64,000 nucleotides of DNA. Origin: Zavarzinia aquatilis (GTDB lineage Bacteria; Pseudomonadota; Alphaproteobacteria; Zavarziniales; Zavarziniaceae). The DNA lies in contig NZ_QGLE01000006.1 of the NCBI RefSeq assembly GCF_003173035.1, forward strand, positions 208,324 through 272,323, given 5' to 3'. Position numbers and translations under genes: made by a program. The notes under the pieces were generated by a model. It was not told the origin of the DNA, made no database searches, and was given only the letters and a program-made list of their open reading frames with translations. Shown here one piece after another: positions 9,228-17,446 of the stretch; the first letter of the stretch is position 1, and every line of letters starts with the position of its first letter.

Positions 9228-9884
9228 ATGGCGATGGCCACTCTGACGATCAGCAGCAAGAATTACTCGTCCTGGTCCTTGCGCGGCTGGTTGCTGTGCA
9301 AATTCGTCGGGCTGGACTTCGAAGAGAAAATCCTGTCGATCGACGATCCGGGCACGCGGGCCGAGCTGCTGCTGCTTTCCCCTTCCTTCAAGGTGCCGGC
9401 GCTCACCCATAACGACATCACGGTGTGGGACACGCTGGCCATCGCCGAATACCTGCAGGAAGTCATCCCCGGCGCCGCGCTGCTGCCCGAGGATCTGGCC
9501 GCCCGCACCCACTGCCGCTCGGTCTCGGGCGAGATGCATTCGGGCTTCGCCAATCTGCGTTCCGCCCTGCCGATGAACCTGAAGAGCCACTTCCCCGGCT
9601 TCAAGGTCTGGGCCGGCGCCCAGGCCGACATCGACCACATGATCGGCATCTGGCGCACCTGTCTCGACACTTACGGCGGCCCCTATCTGTTCGGCCCGAA
9701 GCTGACCATGGCGGATGCCATGTTCGCCCCCGTCTGTACCCGCTTCAAGACCTACGACGTGAAGCTGGACCGCAAGTGCCAGACCTATGCCAACCGCATC
9801 CTGAACCTGCCCCAGATGATCGAATGGACGGCGGCCGCCCTCGCCGAGCCCGAGGAACTGGAAGAGCTCGACGTCGAGTTCTGA
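9228..9884 (+). CDS. Glutathione S-transferase family protein
   Basis: 218 residues, the normal GST size. The N-terminal thioredoxin-like domain has the active-site region SSKNYSSWSLRGWLLCK (Ser13-Ser16 stretch contacts glutathione) and SPSFKVPALTHND with the cis-Pro (VPAL). The all-helical C-terminal domain includes GPYLFGPKLTMADAMFAP, the conserved N-capping Asp motif. It conjugates or transfers glutathione in the cytoplasm; the substrate is unknown. Start at ATG 9228, with a second in-frame ATG two codons later. The upstream 284-base divergent region also serves phaZ. It is followed nine bases later by the convergent DUF4336 gene without an obvious terminator. Confidence 0.87.
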   Translation: MAMATLTISSKNYSSWSLRGWLLCKFVGLDFEEKILSIDDPGTRAELLLLSPSFKVPALTHNDITVWDTLAIAEYLQEVIPGAALLPEDLAARTHCRSVSGEMHSGFANLRSALPMNLKSHFPGFKVWAGAQADIDHMIGIWRTCLDTYGGPYLFGPKLTMADAMFAPVCTRFKTYDVKLDRKCQTYANRILNLPQMIEWTAAALAEPEELEELDVEF

Positions 9885-9893
9885 CGCCTGTCT

Positions 9894-10583
9894 TCAGGGC
9901 TTCAGCCAGGCAAAGGCGGCCGTCAGCGCCGCCTTGCCGCCGGTCTCGATCACGGGACCGTGGGCCGGGATCACCCGGTCGAAATCCAGCGACAGGATGC
10001 GGTCGAGCGACGCCCGCGCCGCCTGCCGGTCCCGGTACAGCAGCTTCAGCAGATAGGACAGCGACAGCCGGCCATGGCAGCCCATGAGCCGGGCATAGAG
10101 CCGAACCATCCAGTGAGCTTCGGGCCCCAGGTTGACCGCGAGGTCGGTGATGATCAGGCTGCCACTCGGCCGATGCAGGAATACAGTCTCGTCGAGGGTG
10201 GGGTTGCCCGCGACGGGCAGCGCCAGGATGTCGTCGCCCCAGGACGCCGCGCCCGCGACGGGGCTGCCGTCGATGCGCAGGTCGGGCCGCTTCGCCGCCA
10301 GGCCGGGCGGCGCGAACAGGGGGCTGTCGGGATAGGCTGCCTGCCAGGGCGCCTGATAGAGATGGTGCATCAGATTGGGCGCGACGCGCCAGCGCACCTG
10401 TCCCAGATCGTCGACGGCGGCGCGCAGCGGCACCAGCGGCACCGGCGAATGCACCCACAGGCCGGACGGCAGCCGCGCGATCGTCATCCGCGTCGTCATC
10501 GGCATCCCGAGGGCACGCAAGCCCGTTTCCGCCGCCCAGAGGCCATCGGCCAGGCGCTTGAGTTCGCAAGCAGTGTTAACCAT
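9894..10583 (-). CDS. DUF4336 protein (metallo-beta-lactamase-like fold)
   Basis: 229 residues. It matches the DUF4336 pattern: DGLWAAETGLRALGMPMTTRMTIARLP at the N-terminus with HSPVPL, then NLMHHLYQAPWQAAYP, LDETVFLHRPSGSLIITDLAVN and VIPAHGPVIE near the C-terminus. The HSP, HH, TDLAVN and AHG segments correspond to metallo-beta-lactamase-fold metal-ligand positions in degenerate form, so the protein is probably a relative of that superfamily with an unknown substrate. No signal peptide. It diverges from comM across 161 bases and converges with the GST gene. The family is widespread but not characterised. Confidence 0.72.
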   Translation of the reverse strand: MVNTACELKRLADGLWAAETGLRALGMPMTTRMTIARLPSGLWVHSPVPLVPLRAAVDDLGQVRWRVAPNLMHHLYQAPWQAAYPDSPLFAPPGLAAKRPDLRIDGSPVAGAASWGDDILALPVAGNPTLDETVFLHRPSGSLIITDLAVNLGPEAHWMVRLYARLMGCHGRLSLSYLLKLLYRDRQAARASLDRILSLDFDRVIPAHGPVIETGGKAALTAAFAWLKP

Positions 10584-10744
10584 TTTGCCCCCCGGTGTCG
10601 GTGGAAGCCGGTATGCGGTGCCGCCTGGCCTTCGTCAACCCGTGGCGGGCGGCCAGGGACAAACGACAATCAGGGCTAGTCGCCGGCCCCCCCATTGATC
10701 TAGCCTTGCAACCCTCGATTAAACAGGTTCAGGCTTGTTCCCGC

Positions 10745-12253
10745 ATGGTCGTCCGCATCCACACCGTCGCCTTCGAGGGCATCGAAGTCGTGCCTGTCGA
10801 GGTCGAGGTGGCGCTGGCGCAAGGGTTGCCCGCCTTTTCGGTCGTCGGCCTGCCCGACAAGGCGGTGGCGGAAAGCCGGGAGCGGGTGCGGGCGGCGCTG
10901 GGCGCCATCGGCCTCGGCCTGCCGCCCAAGCGGATCACGGTCAACCTCGCCCCCGCCGACCTGCCGAAGGAAGGCAGCCATTTCGACCTGCCCATCGCCC
11001 TCGGCCTGATGGCGGCCCTCGGCCTTGTCCCGGCCGAGGAGCTGGATGGCTATGTCGCCCTTGGCGAATTATCGCTGGATGGGCGCTTGAACCCGGTCGC
11101 CGGTGTGCTCAACGCCGCTGTCGCCGCCGTCGCCGACGAGCGGGGCCTGATCTGTCCCGCCCGTTCGGGGCCGGAAGCCGCCTGGGCGGGCAATCCCGCC
11201 GTGCTTGCCCCCGCGTCGCTGATCGCCCTCGTCAATCATTTCAAGGGGACCCAGCTGCTTGACACGCCGCGCCCCCGGCCGCCGACGGAGAGCGGCGCCG
11301 CGCCGGACCTGCGCGACGTGAAGGGTCAGGAAAGTGCCAAGCGGGCGCTGGAAATCGCCGCGGCGGGCGGTCACCACCTGCTGATGCAGGGCAGTCCCGG
11401 GTCGGGCAAATCCATGCTGGCGGCGCGCCTGCCCGGGCTGTTGCCCCCGCTCGAGCCGGCGGAGGCGCTGGAGCTGTCGCTCGTGCTGTCGGTCGCGGGC
11501 CAGCTGAACGACGGCACCATCACCCGCGAGCGGCCGTTCCGCAATCCCCACCATTCCGCCAGCCAGGCGGCCCTCGTCGGCGGCGGCCAGCGGGCCAAGC
11601 CGGGGGAGGTCAGCCTTGCCCATCGCGGCGTGCTGTTCCTCGACGAATTGCCGGAGTTCCAGCGCGCCGCCCTCGAAGCCCTGCGCCAGCCGATCGAATC
11701 CGGCCGTGCCGTGGTCGCGCGGGCCAATGCCCATGTCAGCTATCCCGCCCGTTTCCAGCTGGTCGCGGCGATGAATCCGTGCCGCTGCGGCTATCTCGAC
11801 GATGCCGGGCGCGCCTGCGCCAAGGCACCGCGCTGCGCCGCCGATTATCAGAACCGCCTGTCCGGCCCGCTGCTCGACCGGTTCGATCTTTTCGTCGACG
11901 TGCCTGCTGTTTCGGTCGCCGATCTCGCCCTGCCGGCCCCGGCGGAGGGCAGCCGCGAGGTGGCGGCCAGGGTCGCCGCCGCGCGGGCGATCCAGGCCCG
12001 GCGTTTCACCGGCACGGGGCTATCCACCAATGCCGAGCTGGAGGGCGAAGCCCTCGACCGCCACGCATCGCCCGACGAGGCGGGGCGGAAACTGATGCTC
12101 GAGGCGGCGGATCGCCTGCGCCTGTCGGCGCGCGGCTATCACCGGGTGCTGAAGGTCGCGCGGACCATCGCCGATCTTGCCGGGGGCGGCGGGGTCGGGC
12201 GCATCCATGTCGCCGAAGCCCTGTCACTCCGGCGCCGGGCCCCGGTTCAGTAG
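10745..12253 (+). CDS. comM: YifB/ComM-family Mg-chelatase-like AAA ATPase
   Basis: 502 residues from ATG at 10745 (MVVRIHTVAFEGIE), the typical ComM start and length. The N-terminal Lon-substrate-binding-like domain (about 20-165) carries the LSLDGRLNPVAG signature. A Mg-chelatase-type AAA+ core has Walker A GSPGSGKS near residue 216 and Walker B VLFLDELPEF. A C-terminal domain contains NPCRCGY and related Cys. ComM is a hexameric helicase that promotes branch migration during natural transformation and recombination. Its 3' end overlaps the convergent greB gene by seven bases. No other competence genes are nearby. Confidence 0.92.
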   Translation: MVVRIHTVAFEGIEVVPVEVEVALAQGLPAFSVVGLPDKAVAESRERVRAALGAIGLGLPPKRITVNLAPADLPKEGSHFDLPIALGLMAALGLVPAEELDGYVALGELSLDGRLNPVAGVLNAAVAAVADERGLICPARSGPEAAWAGNPAVLAPASLIALVNHFKGTQLLDTPRPRPPTESGAAPDLRDVKGQESAKRALEIAAAGGHHLLMQGSPGSGKSMLAARLPGLLPPLEPAEALELSLVLSVAGQLNDGTITRERPFRNPHHSASQAALVGGGQRAKPGEVSLAHRGVLFLDELPEFQRAALEALRQPIESGRAVVARANAHVSYPARFQLVAAMNPCRCGYLDDAGRACAKAPRCAADYQNRLSGPLLDRFDLFVDVPAVSVADLALPAPAEGSREVAARVAAARAIQARRFTGTGLSTNAELEGEALDRHASPDEAGRKLMLEAADRLRLSARGYHRVLKVARTIADLAGGGGVGRIHVAEALSLRRRAPVQ

Positions 12254-12732
12254 CGGATCGCGACCACTTCCAGGCTTTCGCCGCCCTGCGGCGTGCGCAC
12301 CTCGACGACATCGCCGACCTCGGCCTTCAGCAGGGCGCGGGCGACGGGCGAAATCCAGCTGATCTCGCCGAGTTCCGAGCGGGCCTCGTCGGTGCCGACG
12401 ATGCGGATGGTCTTTTCCACGTCGTCGTCGCCGACATAGGTGACATGGGCGCCGAAGAAGACCCGGGTCTTCACCTTCTGCAGGGCGGGATCGACCACGC
12501 TTGCGCCCTCCAGCCGCTTGGTCAGGAAACGCAGCCGGCGGTCGATCTCGCGCAGGCGCTTCTTGCCATAGAGATAGTCGCCGTTTTCCGAGCGGTCGCC
12601 GTTGCCCGCCGCCCAGGACACGACCTCGACCACCTTCGGCCGCTCCACCCGGGTCAGGTGGCGCAGTTCCTCGGCGAGGCGGGCGTAACCCTCGGGCGTG
12701 ATGTAATTCTTCGGGCCGTCGGGCGTGCTCAC
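12247..12732 (-). CDS. greB: Transcription elongation factor GreB
   Basis: 161 residues. The N-terminal coiled coil starts at YITPEGYARLAEELRHL, and RSENGDYLYGKKRLREIDRR includes the acidic tip residues that reach the RNA polymerase active site to stimulate transcript cleavage. The C-terminal FKBP-like domain includes RIVGTDEA and SPVARALLKAEVGDVVEV. The segment GDRSENGDYLYGKKRLREID favours GreB over GreA. It lies nine bases downstream of panD on the same strand, so the two are probably co-transcribed. It overlaps comM tail-to-tail. Confidence 0.93.
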   Translation of the reverse strand: MSTPDGPKNYITPEGYARLAEELRHLTRVERPKVVEVVSWAAGNGDRSENGDYLYGKKRLREIDRRLRFLTKRLEGASVVDPALQKVKTRVFFGAHVTYVGDDDVEKTIRIVGTDEARSELGEISWISPVARALLKAEVGDVVEVRTPQGGESLEVVAIRY

Positions 12733-12741
12733 GGCCTGTCC

Positions 12742-13152
12742 TTACTCCGCCGCCTGTTCGCGAGGCCAGCCGGCGGCCGGCTGCACCGCGATCTCGCTCG
12801 CCGTCCGGCTGATCCGGTTGGCGCCGTCGACATAGACCAGTTTCGCGGCGAAGCCCGGCAGTTCCGCTTCCTCGACCTCGACATAGGCGGCGATGATCAG
12901 GATGTCGTTCTTCTGCGCCATGCGGGCGGCGGCGCCGTTCAGCGAGATGACGCCCGAGCCCTTCTCGGCGCGGATGACATAGGTCGAGAAGCGGGCGCCA
13001 TTGTTCACATTGTAGATGTCGATCTTCTGCAGCGGCAAAAGGCCCGAAGCTTCGAGCAGATCGTCGTCAATGGCGCAGGAGCCTTCGTAGTCCAGCTCGC
13101 AATGGGTGACGGAGACGCGGTGCAGCTTGGCCTGCAGCATGGTGCGACGCAT
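12742..13152 (-). CDS. panD: Aspartate 1-decarboxylase (pyruvoyl enzyme)
   Basis: 136 residues, full length. It makes beta-alanine for pantothenate and CoA synthesis. The self-cleavage site is intact: YEGSCAID places Gly24-Ser25, where serinolysis creates the pyruvoyl group. Lys9 (MLQAKLHR) and Tyr and Thr residues in [15 protein letters not shown] form the active site, and GAAARM (Ala-rich turn) is conserved. Cytoplasmic tetramer. It is the first gene of an apparent panD-greB unit and diverges from def across 185 bases. No panB or panC is nearby. Confidence 0.95.
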   Translation of the reverse strand: MRRTMLQAKLHRVSVTHCELDYEGSCAIDDDLLEASGLLPLQKIDIYNVNNGARFSTYVIRAEKGSGVISLNGAAARMAQKNDILIIAAYVEVEEAELPGFAAKLVYVDGANRISRTASEIAVQPAAGWPREQAAE

Positions 13153-13337
13153 GGCGCTTTCCTCGATGTCGCGGGCCTTGGGGCCCTTGTGTGCCTTCCC
13201 TGTCCGCCCGCCGGGAGAGCGGGGGGCGGAATGGCCGCCGTCCTAGCATCCGCCCCGCCCGCGCACAAGCCGCGGCGGGCAGGGGCCGACCATGGCCGGC
13301 CTTGACGGCGGCGGGCGGACATCATACCTCATGCGTC

Positions 13338-13862
13338 ATGGCTATCCGTCCCATCCTCATCGCGCCCGATCCGCGCCTGAAACAGAAGTCGACCCCGGTC
13401 ACGGTGTTCGACGCCGAGCTTCAGCGCCTGATCGACGACATGTTCGAGACCATGTATGACGCCCCGGGCATCGGCCTTGCGGCGATCCAGGTCGGCGTGC
13501 CCGCGCGCCTGCTGGTCATCGACCTCGCCCGCGAGGGGGAGGAGAAGGCACCCCGCGTCTTCATCAATCCCGAGATCGTCTGGACGTCCGCGGACGACCT
13601 GTCGACCTATGAGGAAGGCTGCCTTTCGGTACCCGAGCAATATGCCGAGGTCGAGCGTCCGGCGCGGGTCCGCGTCCGCTTCCTCGACGCCAAAGGCGAA
13701 AGCCACGAGGAAGAGATGGACGGCCTCGCCGCCACCTGCATCCAGCACGAGATGGATCACCTCGAAGGCGTGCTCTTCGTCGATCACCTCTCGCTAGCCC
13801 GGCGCAGCCTCCTGCTGCGCAAGGTGGCGAAGGCCCAGAAGCTGGCCAGGGCCAAGGGGTGA
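13338..13862 (+). CDS. def: Peptide deformylase
   Basis: 174 residues from ATG 13338 ([15 protein letters not shown]). It removes the N-formyl group from nascent proteins. All three deformylase motifs are present: GIGLAAIQ (44-51), EGCLS (93-97, Cys95 metal ligand) and HEMDH (137-141, two His metal ligands and catalytic Glu138). The frame is open farther upstream but the family start matches 13338. The stop overlaps the GTG start of fmt by four bases, giving the classic def-fmt pair, followed by truA. Confidence 0.96.
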   Translation: MAIRPILIAPDPRLKQKSTPVTVFDAELQRLIDDMFETMYDAPGIGLAAIQVGVPARLLVIDLAREGEEKAPRVFINPEIVWTSADDLSTYEEGCLSVPEQYAEVERPARVRVRFLDAKGESHEEEMDGLAATCIQHEMDHLEGVLFVDHLSLARRSLLLRKVAKAQKLARAKG

Positions 13863-14794
13863 GCCTGAAGCTGCGCCTCGCCTTCATGGGCACGCCCGCG
13901 TTCGCCGTGCCCACGCTTCAGGCGCTGATCGCGGCGGGGCATGAGGTCGCCGCCGTCTACAGCCAGCCGCCGCGCCCGGCCAATCGGGGTCACAGGCTGA
14001 CCCCGTCGCCGGTCCATCTGGCGGCGGAGGCGGCGGGCATTCCGGTGCGCACGCCCAGATCCCTCAAAGGGTCCGCCGAACAGGAAGATTTCGCCGCCCT
14101 CGGCCTCGATGCCGCGGTCGTCGTCGCCTATGGCCTGATCCTGCCGGCGCCGGTGCTGTGGGCGCCGCGCCTTGGCTGCTTCAATCTTCATGCCTCGCTG
14201 CTGCCGCGCTGGCGCGGCGCCGCGCCCATCCAGCGCGCGATCTGGGCAGGGGACGAGGAAACCGGCGTCGCCGTCATGGCCATGTCGGAAGGGCTCGACG
14301 AAGGCCCCATCGTGCTCGAGGAGCGGGTCGAGATCGGCCCCGACGATACCGCCGGCAGCCTGCACGACCGCCTGTCCGCCCTCGGCGGGCCGCTGATGGT
14401 CGATGGTCTCGCCCTCGTCGCCTCAGGCAGAGTCGTGCCCCGGCCGCAACCGGCGGAAGGGGTCACCTACGCGAAGAAGATCGCCAAGGACGACGCGCGC
14501 ATCGACTTCGCCGCCCCGGCCGAGGCGGTCGACTGCCAGATCCGTGCCCTGGCGCCCAGCCCCGGCGCCTTCACCGAGATTCTGGGCGAGCGCTGCAAGA
14601 TCCTGAAGGCCGAGGTCCTGCCCGAAACCGGGCATGACGCCGCGCCCGGCACCACGCTGGACGAGCGGCTGACGATCGCCTGCGGTGTCGGCGCGATCCG
14701 GCCCCTCGTCGTGCAGCGCGCGGGCAAGGGCCCGGTGCCGGTGGGGGATTTCCTGCGCGGCTTTGCCGTTCCCGCCGGCACGCGCGCCGGCTGA
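13859..14794 (+). CDS. fmt: Methionyl-tRNA formyltransferase
   Basis: 311 residues. It transfers a formyl group from 10-formyl-THF to initiator Met-tRNA. The N-terminal Rossmann-like formyltransferase domain starts with [16 protein letters not shown]. It contains the signature [17 protein letters not shown] with catalytic His and the preceding folate site VVAYGLILP, and [11 protein letters not shown]. The C-terminal OB-like tRNA-binding domain begins near [18 protein letters not shown]. Start is GTG at 13859 inside the def stop (translational coupling). truA follows after eight bases. Confidence 0.96.
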   Translation: MSLKLRLAFMGTPAFAVPTLQALIAAGHEVAAVYSQPPRPANRGHRLTPSPVHLAAEAAGIPVRTPRSLKGSAEQEDFAALGLDAAVVVAYGLILPAPVLWAPRLGCFNLHASLLPRWRGAAPIQRAIWAGDEETGVAVMAMSEGLDEGPIVLEERVEIGPDDTAGSLHDRLSALGGPLMVDGLALVASGRVVPRPQPAEGVTYAKKIAKDDARIDFAAPAEAVDCQIRALAPSPGAFTEILGERCKILKAEVLPETGHDAAPGTTLDERLTIACGVGAIRPLVVQRAGKGPVPVGDFLRGFAVPAGTRAG

Positions 14795-14802
14795 GCCTCG
14801 CC

Positions 14803-15552
14803 GTGCCGCGCTATCGCCTGACCGTTGAATATGACGGCTCGGCCTTTCAGGGCTGGCAGGCGCAGGATGGCGCGCCGACGGTGCAGGGCACCATCGAGGC
14901 GGCCGCGGCGCGGCTGAACGGCGGTGTCCGCGCCGTGCTTCATGCCGCCGGCCGCACCGATGCCGGGGTCCATGCCACGGGCCAAGTCGCCCATTTCGAC
15001 CTCGAGAAGGACTATTCGGCCCTCGCCGTGCGCGACGCGCTGAATTTCCACATGAAGCCGATGCCGGTCGCGATCACCGAGGTCAGCATCGCGCCGCCCG
15101 AATTCCATGCCCGTTTCCAGGCCATCGGCCGGCACTACCGCTATCGTATTCTCGCCCGCCGCCCGCCCCCGGCCTATACCGTCGGCCGGGTCTGGCATGT
15201 CACCCGCGCCCTCGACATCGAGGCGATGCGGGCAGGGGCGGCGGTGCTGCTCGGCACCCATGATTTCACCAGTTTCCGCGCGACCGAATGTCAGGCGAAA
15301 TCGCCGGTGAAGACCCTCGACCGGCTGGAGGTCTTCGCGGCCGGCGAGGAAATTCATGTCGAGGCCAGCGCGCGGTCCTTCCTGCATCATCAGGTGCGGA
15401 TCATGGTCGGCACCCTGCGCCTGGCCGGCGAGGGCAAGTGGACTCCGGCGGATATCATCGCCGCGCTCGATGCCCGCAAAAGGGCCGCCGCCGGCCCGAC
15501 CGCGCCCGCCGAAGGGCTGACGCTGACCGGCGTCGACTATCCTGCCGGCTGA
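14803..15552 (+). CDS. truA: tRNA pseudouridine(38-40) synthase TruA
   Basis: 249 residues, GTG start. It isomerises U38-U40 of the tRNA anticodon arm. The catalytic Asp53 lies in AAGRTDAGVHATGQV. GWQAQDGAPTVQGTIEAAAARL and YRYRILAR are characteristic, and SFLHHQVRIMVGTLRLAGEGKW is the conserved C-terminal motif. Third gene of def-fmt-truA, with an eight-base gap to fmt. Nearby downstream sequence (about 15583-15606) has a short GGGGGC/GCCCCC stem that could end the operon. Confidence 0.95.
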   Translation: MPRYRLTVEYDGSAFQGWQAQDGAPTVQGTIEAAAARLNGGVRAVLHAAGRTDAGVHATGQVAHFDLEKDYSALAVRDALNFHMKPMPVAITEVSIAPPEFHARFQAIGRHYRYRILARRPPPAYTVGRVWHVTRALDIEAMRAGAAVLLGTHDFTSFRATECQAKSPVKTLDRLEVFAAGEEIHVEASARSFLHHQVRIMVGTLRLAGEGKWTPADIIAALDARKRAAAGPTAPAEGLTLTGVDYPAG

Positions 15553-15649
15553 ATTTTCACTTTCCTGACGTTTTCCTTACGGGGGCTGCGCGGAACGGCG
15601 CCCCCGCCGTCGCCATTTATCAGGCATGGATCACGCAGGAGTATCGGTC

Positions 15650-16159
15650 GTGCCGAAGAAGACGATTTCCATCCTCGCCCTTGCCCTTGCCCTGTCGGCG
15701 CCGCTCGCCGCGCAGGCGCAGGCGCCGCAGGGCGGCCCGGGCCAGCCGCCCATGGCTCAGGACCGGCAGGGCGGTCACGATGATGGCCAGCGGCAGGGCG
15801 GCCAGCAGCAGGGCGGCCAGCACCGCGACGACGCCAAGCGCGGCGGCGACCATGCCGGCAAGCCCGCGTCCGCCAGCCGCCACCACAGCGTCACCGTGAA
15901 CGACGACCACCGCAGTCGCGCCCGGCAATGGTTCGACGGCCATCCCGGCTGGTCGAAGCCGCTGCCCTCCGATCTGCGCGGCGGCGTCGCGGTTGGCGGG
16001 CATCTGCCGTCGGGCCATTACCAGCGCCCGCCGACGGTCATCGTCGACCTTCTGCCGCGCCCGCCGGCGGGTCATGCCTATTTCACCGTGGGCACCGATG
16101 TCGTGCTCGCGGTGATCGCCACCGGCGTTATCGCCCAGATCGTGCTCAGCGCGCCCTGA
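15650..16159 (+). CDS. Exported RcnB-family protein (paralogue 1)
   Basis: 169 residues from GTG at 15650. An AGGAG site ends eight bases before this GTG, whereas an ATG 24 bases earlier has no site. Signal peptide PKKTISILALALALSAPLAAQAQA, then a Gln/Gly/His/Asp-rich segment (about 25-75, GGHDDGQRQGGQQQGG) that could bind metal. The C-terminal RcnB-like region has PTVIVDLLPRPPAGHAYFTVG and TDVVLAVIATGVIAQIVLSAP. RcnB of E. coli is a periplasmic protein for Ni/Co homeostasis. This one shares only the C-terminal GxDVVLxxxATGxI pattern, so metal function is inferred. First of three consecutive related exported proteins. Confidence 0.72.
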   Translation: MPKKTISILALALALSAPLAAQAQAPQGGPGQPPMAQDRQGGHDDGQRQGGQQQGGQHRDDAKRGGDHAGKPASASRHHSVTVNDDHRSRARQWFDGHPGWSKPLPSDLRGGVAVGGHLPSGHYQRPPTVIVDLLPRPPAGHAYFTVGTDVVLAVIATGVIAQIVLSAP

Positions 16160-16175
16160 TTCGGGATTTCTGCAC

Positions 16176-16216
16176 GGTGGGGGGAACCGGCGCGGTGCGC
16201 GGACATTCCCCCCACC
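16176..16216. terminator. Strong hairpin between RcnB-like and CigR-like genes
   Basis: Perfect 11-base inverted repeat GGTGGGGGGAA / TTCCCCCCACC with a 19-base GC-rich loop that can pair internally. No T run follows. It starts 16 bases after a stop codon and ends about 10 bases before the next gene's GGGGAGAG ribosome binding site, so it may act as a terminator, an mRNA-stability stem or an attenuator. Confidence 0.55.
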
Positions 16217-16240
16217 AGCACCCATCGGGGAGAGTTTCGA

Positions 16241-16699
16241 ATGCCTTCGCGCAAACCGAATGCGAAAATGACGCTGGCGGTCCTGTTCACCGGGCTCGGT
16301 CTCGCCCTGACCGGCGCGGCCGAGGGCAAGAACAACGGCAACGGTCGTGGCAACGGCAATGGCAATGGGCATGGCGGCGGCGATGTTCCGGTCGAGGAAA
16401 GTCTGGCGCCCGCCATCGCCTCGATCCTGTTCCCGACCGGCGACCGCCAGGTGATCTCCAATTATTTCCTGCGGAACAACGGCTATCTCGCCGATCTGCC
16501 GCCGGGCATCCGCAAGCAGCTGGTCACGCGGGGGCGCCTGCCGCCGGGCATCGCCAAGAAGGTTCTGCCGGCCGGTCTCTCGGGCCAGCTCTCGCCCTTG
16601 CCCGCGGGTTACGATCGCATGATCGTCGGCCCGGACGTGCTGCTGGTGCAGATCGCGACCGGCCTCATCGTCGACATCATCCGCGACGTCGTCCGCTGA
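16241..16699 (+). CDS. CigR-family exported protein
   Basis: 152 residues, with a GGGGAGAG site nine bases before ATG. N-terminal hydrophobic segment MTLAVLFTGLGLALTGAAEG (signal peptide or anchor), an NGNGRGNGNGNGHGGG low-complexity linker (about 30-45), then ADLPPGIRKQLVTRGRLPPGIAKKVLPAGL and the terminal LPAGYDRMIVGPDVLLVQIATGLIVDIIRDVV. The repeated LPPGIxK motifs and Gly/Asn stretch match the CigR anti-virulence regulator family first known from Salmonella SPI-3; the C-terminus also matches the RcnB pattern of its two neighbours. The cellular role outside Salmonella is unknown. Middle gene of the triplet. Confidence 0.72.
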   Translation: MPSRKPNAKMTLAVLFTGLGLALTGAAEGKNNGNGRGNGNGNGHGGGDVPVEESLAPAIASILFPTGDRQVISNYFLRNNGYLADLPPGIRKQLVTRGRLPPGIAKKVLPAGLSGQLSPLPAGYDRMIVGPDVLLVQIATGLIVDIIRDVVR

Positions 16700-16775
16700 G
16701 ACCTGGAAGGTTTCATCGGAACCCGGCCCCCGGCCGCGCATTTATAGGGTGTCAACCTTGCGACGGAAGAACGTC

Positions 16776-17297
16776 ATGCGCTTCGCCAAACCTCTCATCG
16801 CAGCTGCCCTGGTGGCGGCCCTGATGGCACCGGCCGCGTCCGCCTTCGCCCGCGGCCGGGACGACGATCACCGCGGCAATGAATACGGCCGCGACTGGAA
16901 CGACCACCATGACCGTGACGGGCGCGACTATGGCCGCCGCGACTGGCGCGACGACCGCGATCGCGACTACAGCCGCGGTTATGGTCGTGGCTATGATCGT
17001 GGGTACGACCGGGGTTACGACGATGGCGCCCGCTTCGCCGACCGCGACCGCGAGCGGATGCGCGGCTGGTGGCAGCGCTATCCGACCTATTATCGCCCGC
17101 TGCCTCCGGGCTATTACCACAGGCCGCCGGTGCGGGGCGCCTATCTGCCGCGCGGCTACTATGTCCTGCCGCCGGTCGTGGTGCGCGACATGCGCCCGCT
17201 GCCTCCGGGCTACGGCTATTACGCGGTCGGCAGCGACATCGTGATCGCCGCCGTCGCCACCGGCCTCATCCTCGACGTGATCCTCGGCGGCCGCTAG
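16776..17297 (+). CDS. Exported RcnB-family protein (paralogue 2), Asp/Arg/Tyr-rich
   Basis: 173 residues from ATG 16776. Signal peptide MRFAKPLIAAALVAALMAP...ASAFA. A charged repetitive segment (about 27-90) follows, made of RD, DRDY and RGYDRGYD units. The RcnB-like C-terminal domain has YYRPLPPGYYHRPPVRGAYLP, LPPVVVRDMRPLPPGYGYYAVG and SDIVIAAVATGLILDVILGGR. Expected location is the periplasm. Metal-ion homeostasis is the only known role for the family and the charged segment is compatible with it. Third member of the triplet; each shares the final (D)(V/I)(L/V)xxxxATGLI(V/L)D(I/V)I pattern, suggesting duplication. Confidence 0.75.
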   Translation: MRFAKPLIAAALVAALMAPAASAFARGRDDDHRGNEYGRDWNDHHDRDGRDYGRRDWRDDRDRDYSRGYGRGYDRGYDRGYDDGARFADRDRERMRGWWQRYPTYYRPLPPGYYHRPPVRGAYLPRGYYVLPPVVVRDMRPLPPGYGYYAVGSDIVIAAVATGLILDVILGGR

Positions 17298-17329
17298 GGG
17301 CGCTTGAGCCGGGGCGATCCTTTCCCGTC

Positions 17330-17402
17330 ATCCCGGCGCAGGCCGGGATCTCGTGCCGGTGAGGGCGCCTTCTTGTCCCAAGGCTCCGGCCTTCGCCGGA
17401 GC
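17330..17402. repeat. Two dispersed CCGGC-type palindromic hairpins
   Basis: Hairpin 1: ATCCCGGC-gcag-GCCGGGAT (17330-17349). Hairpin 2: GCTCCGGC-cttc-GCCGGAGC (17383-17402). Both belong to the short intergenic palindromes with a GCCGG core that are scattered through many alphaproteobacterial genomes; related units occur at 44455-44596. They lie between convergent genes and may also terminate transcription. Confidence 0.6.
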
Positions 17403-17446
17403 GACCAGAATATTGGCAATTCCAGGCGGGGTCCGCGCCGGGTGGT

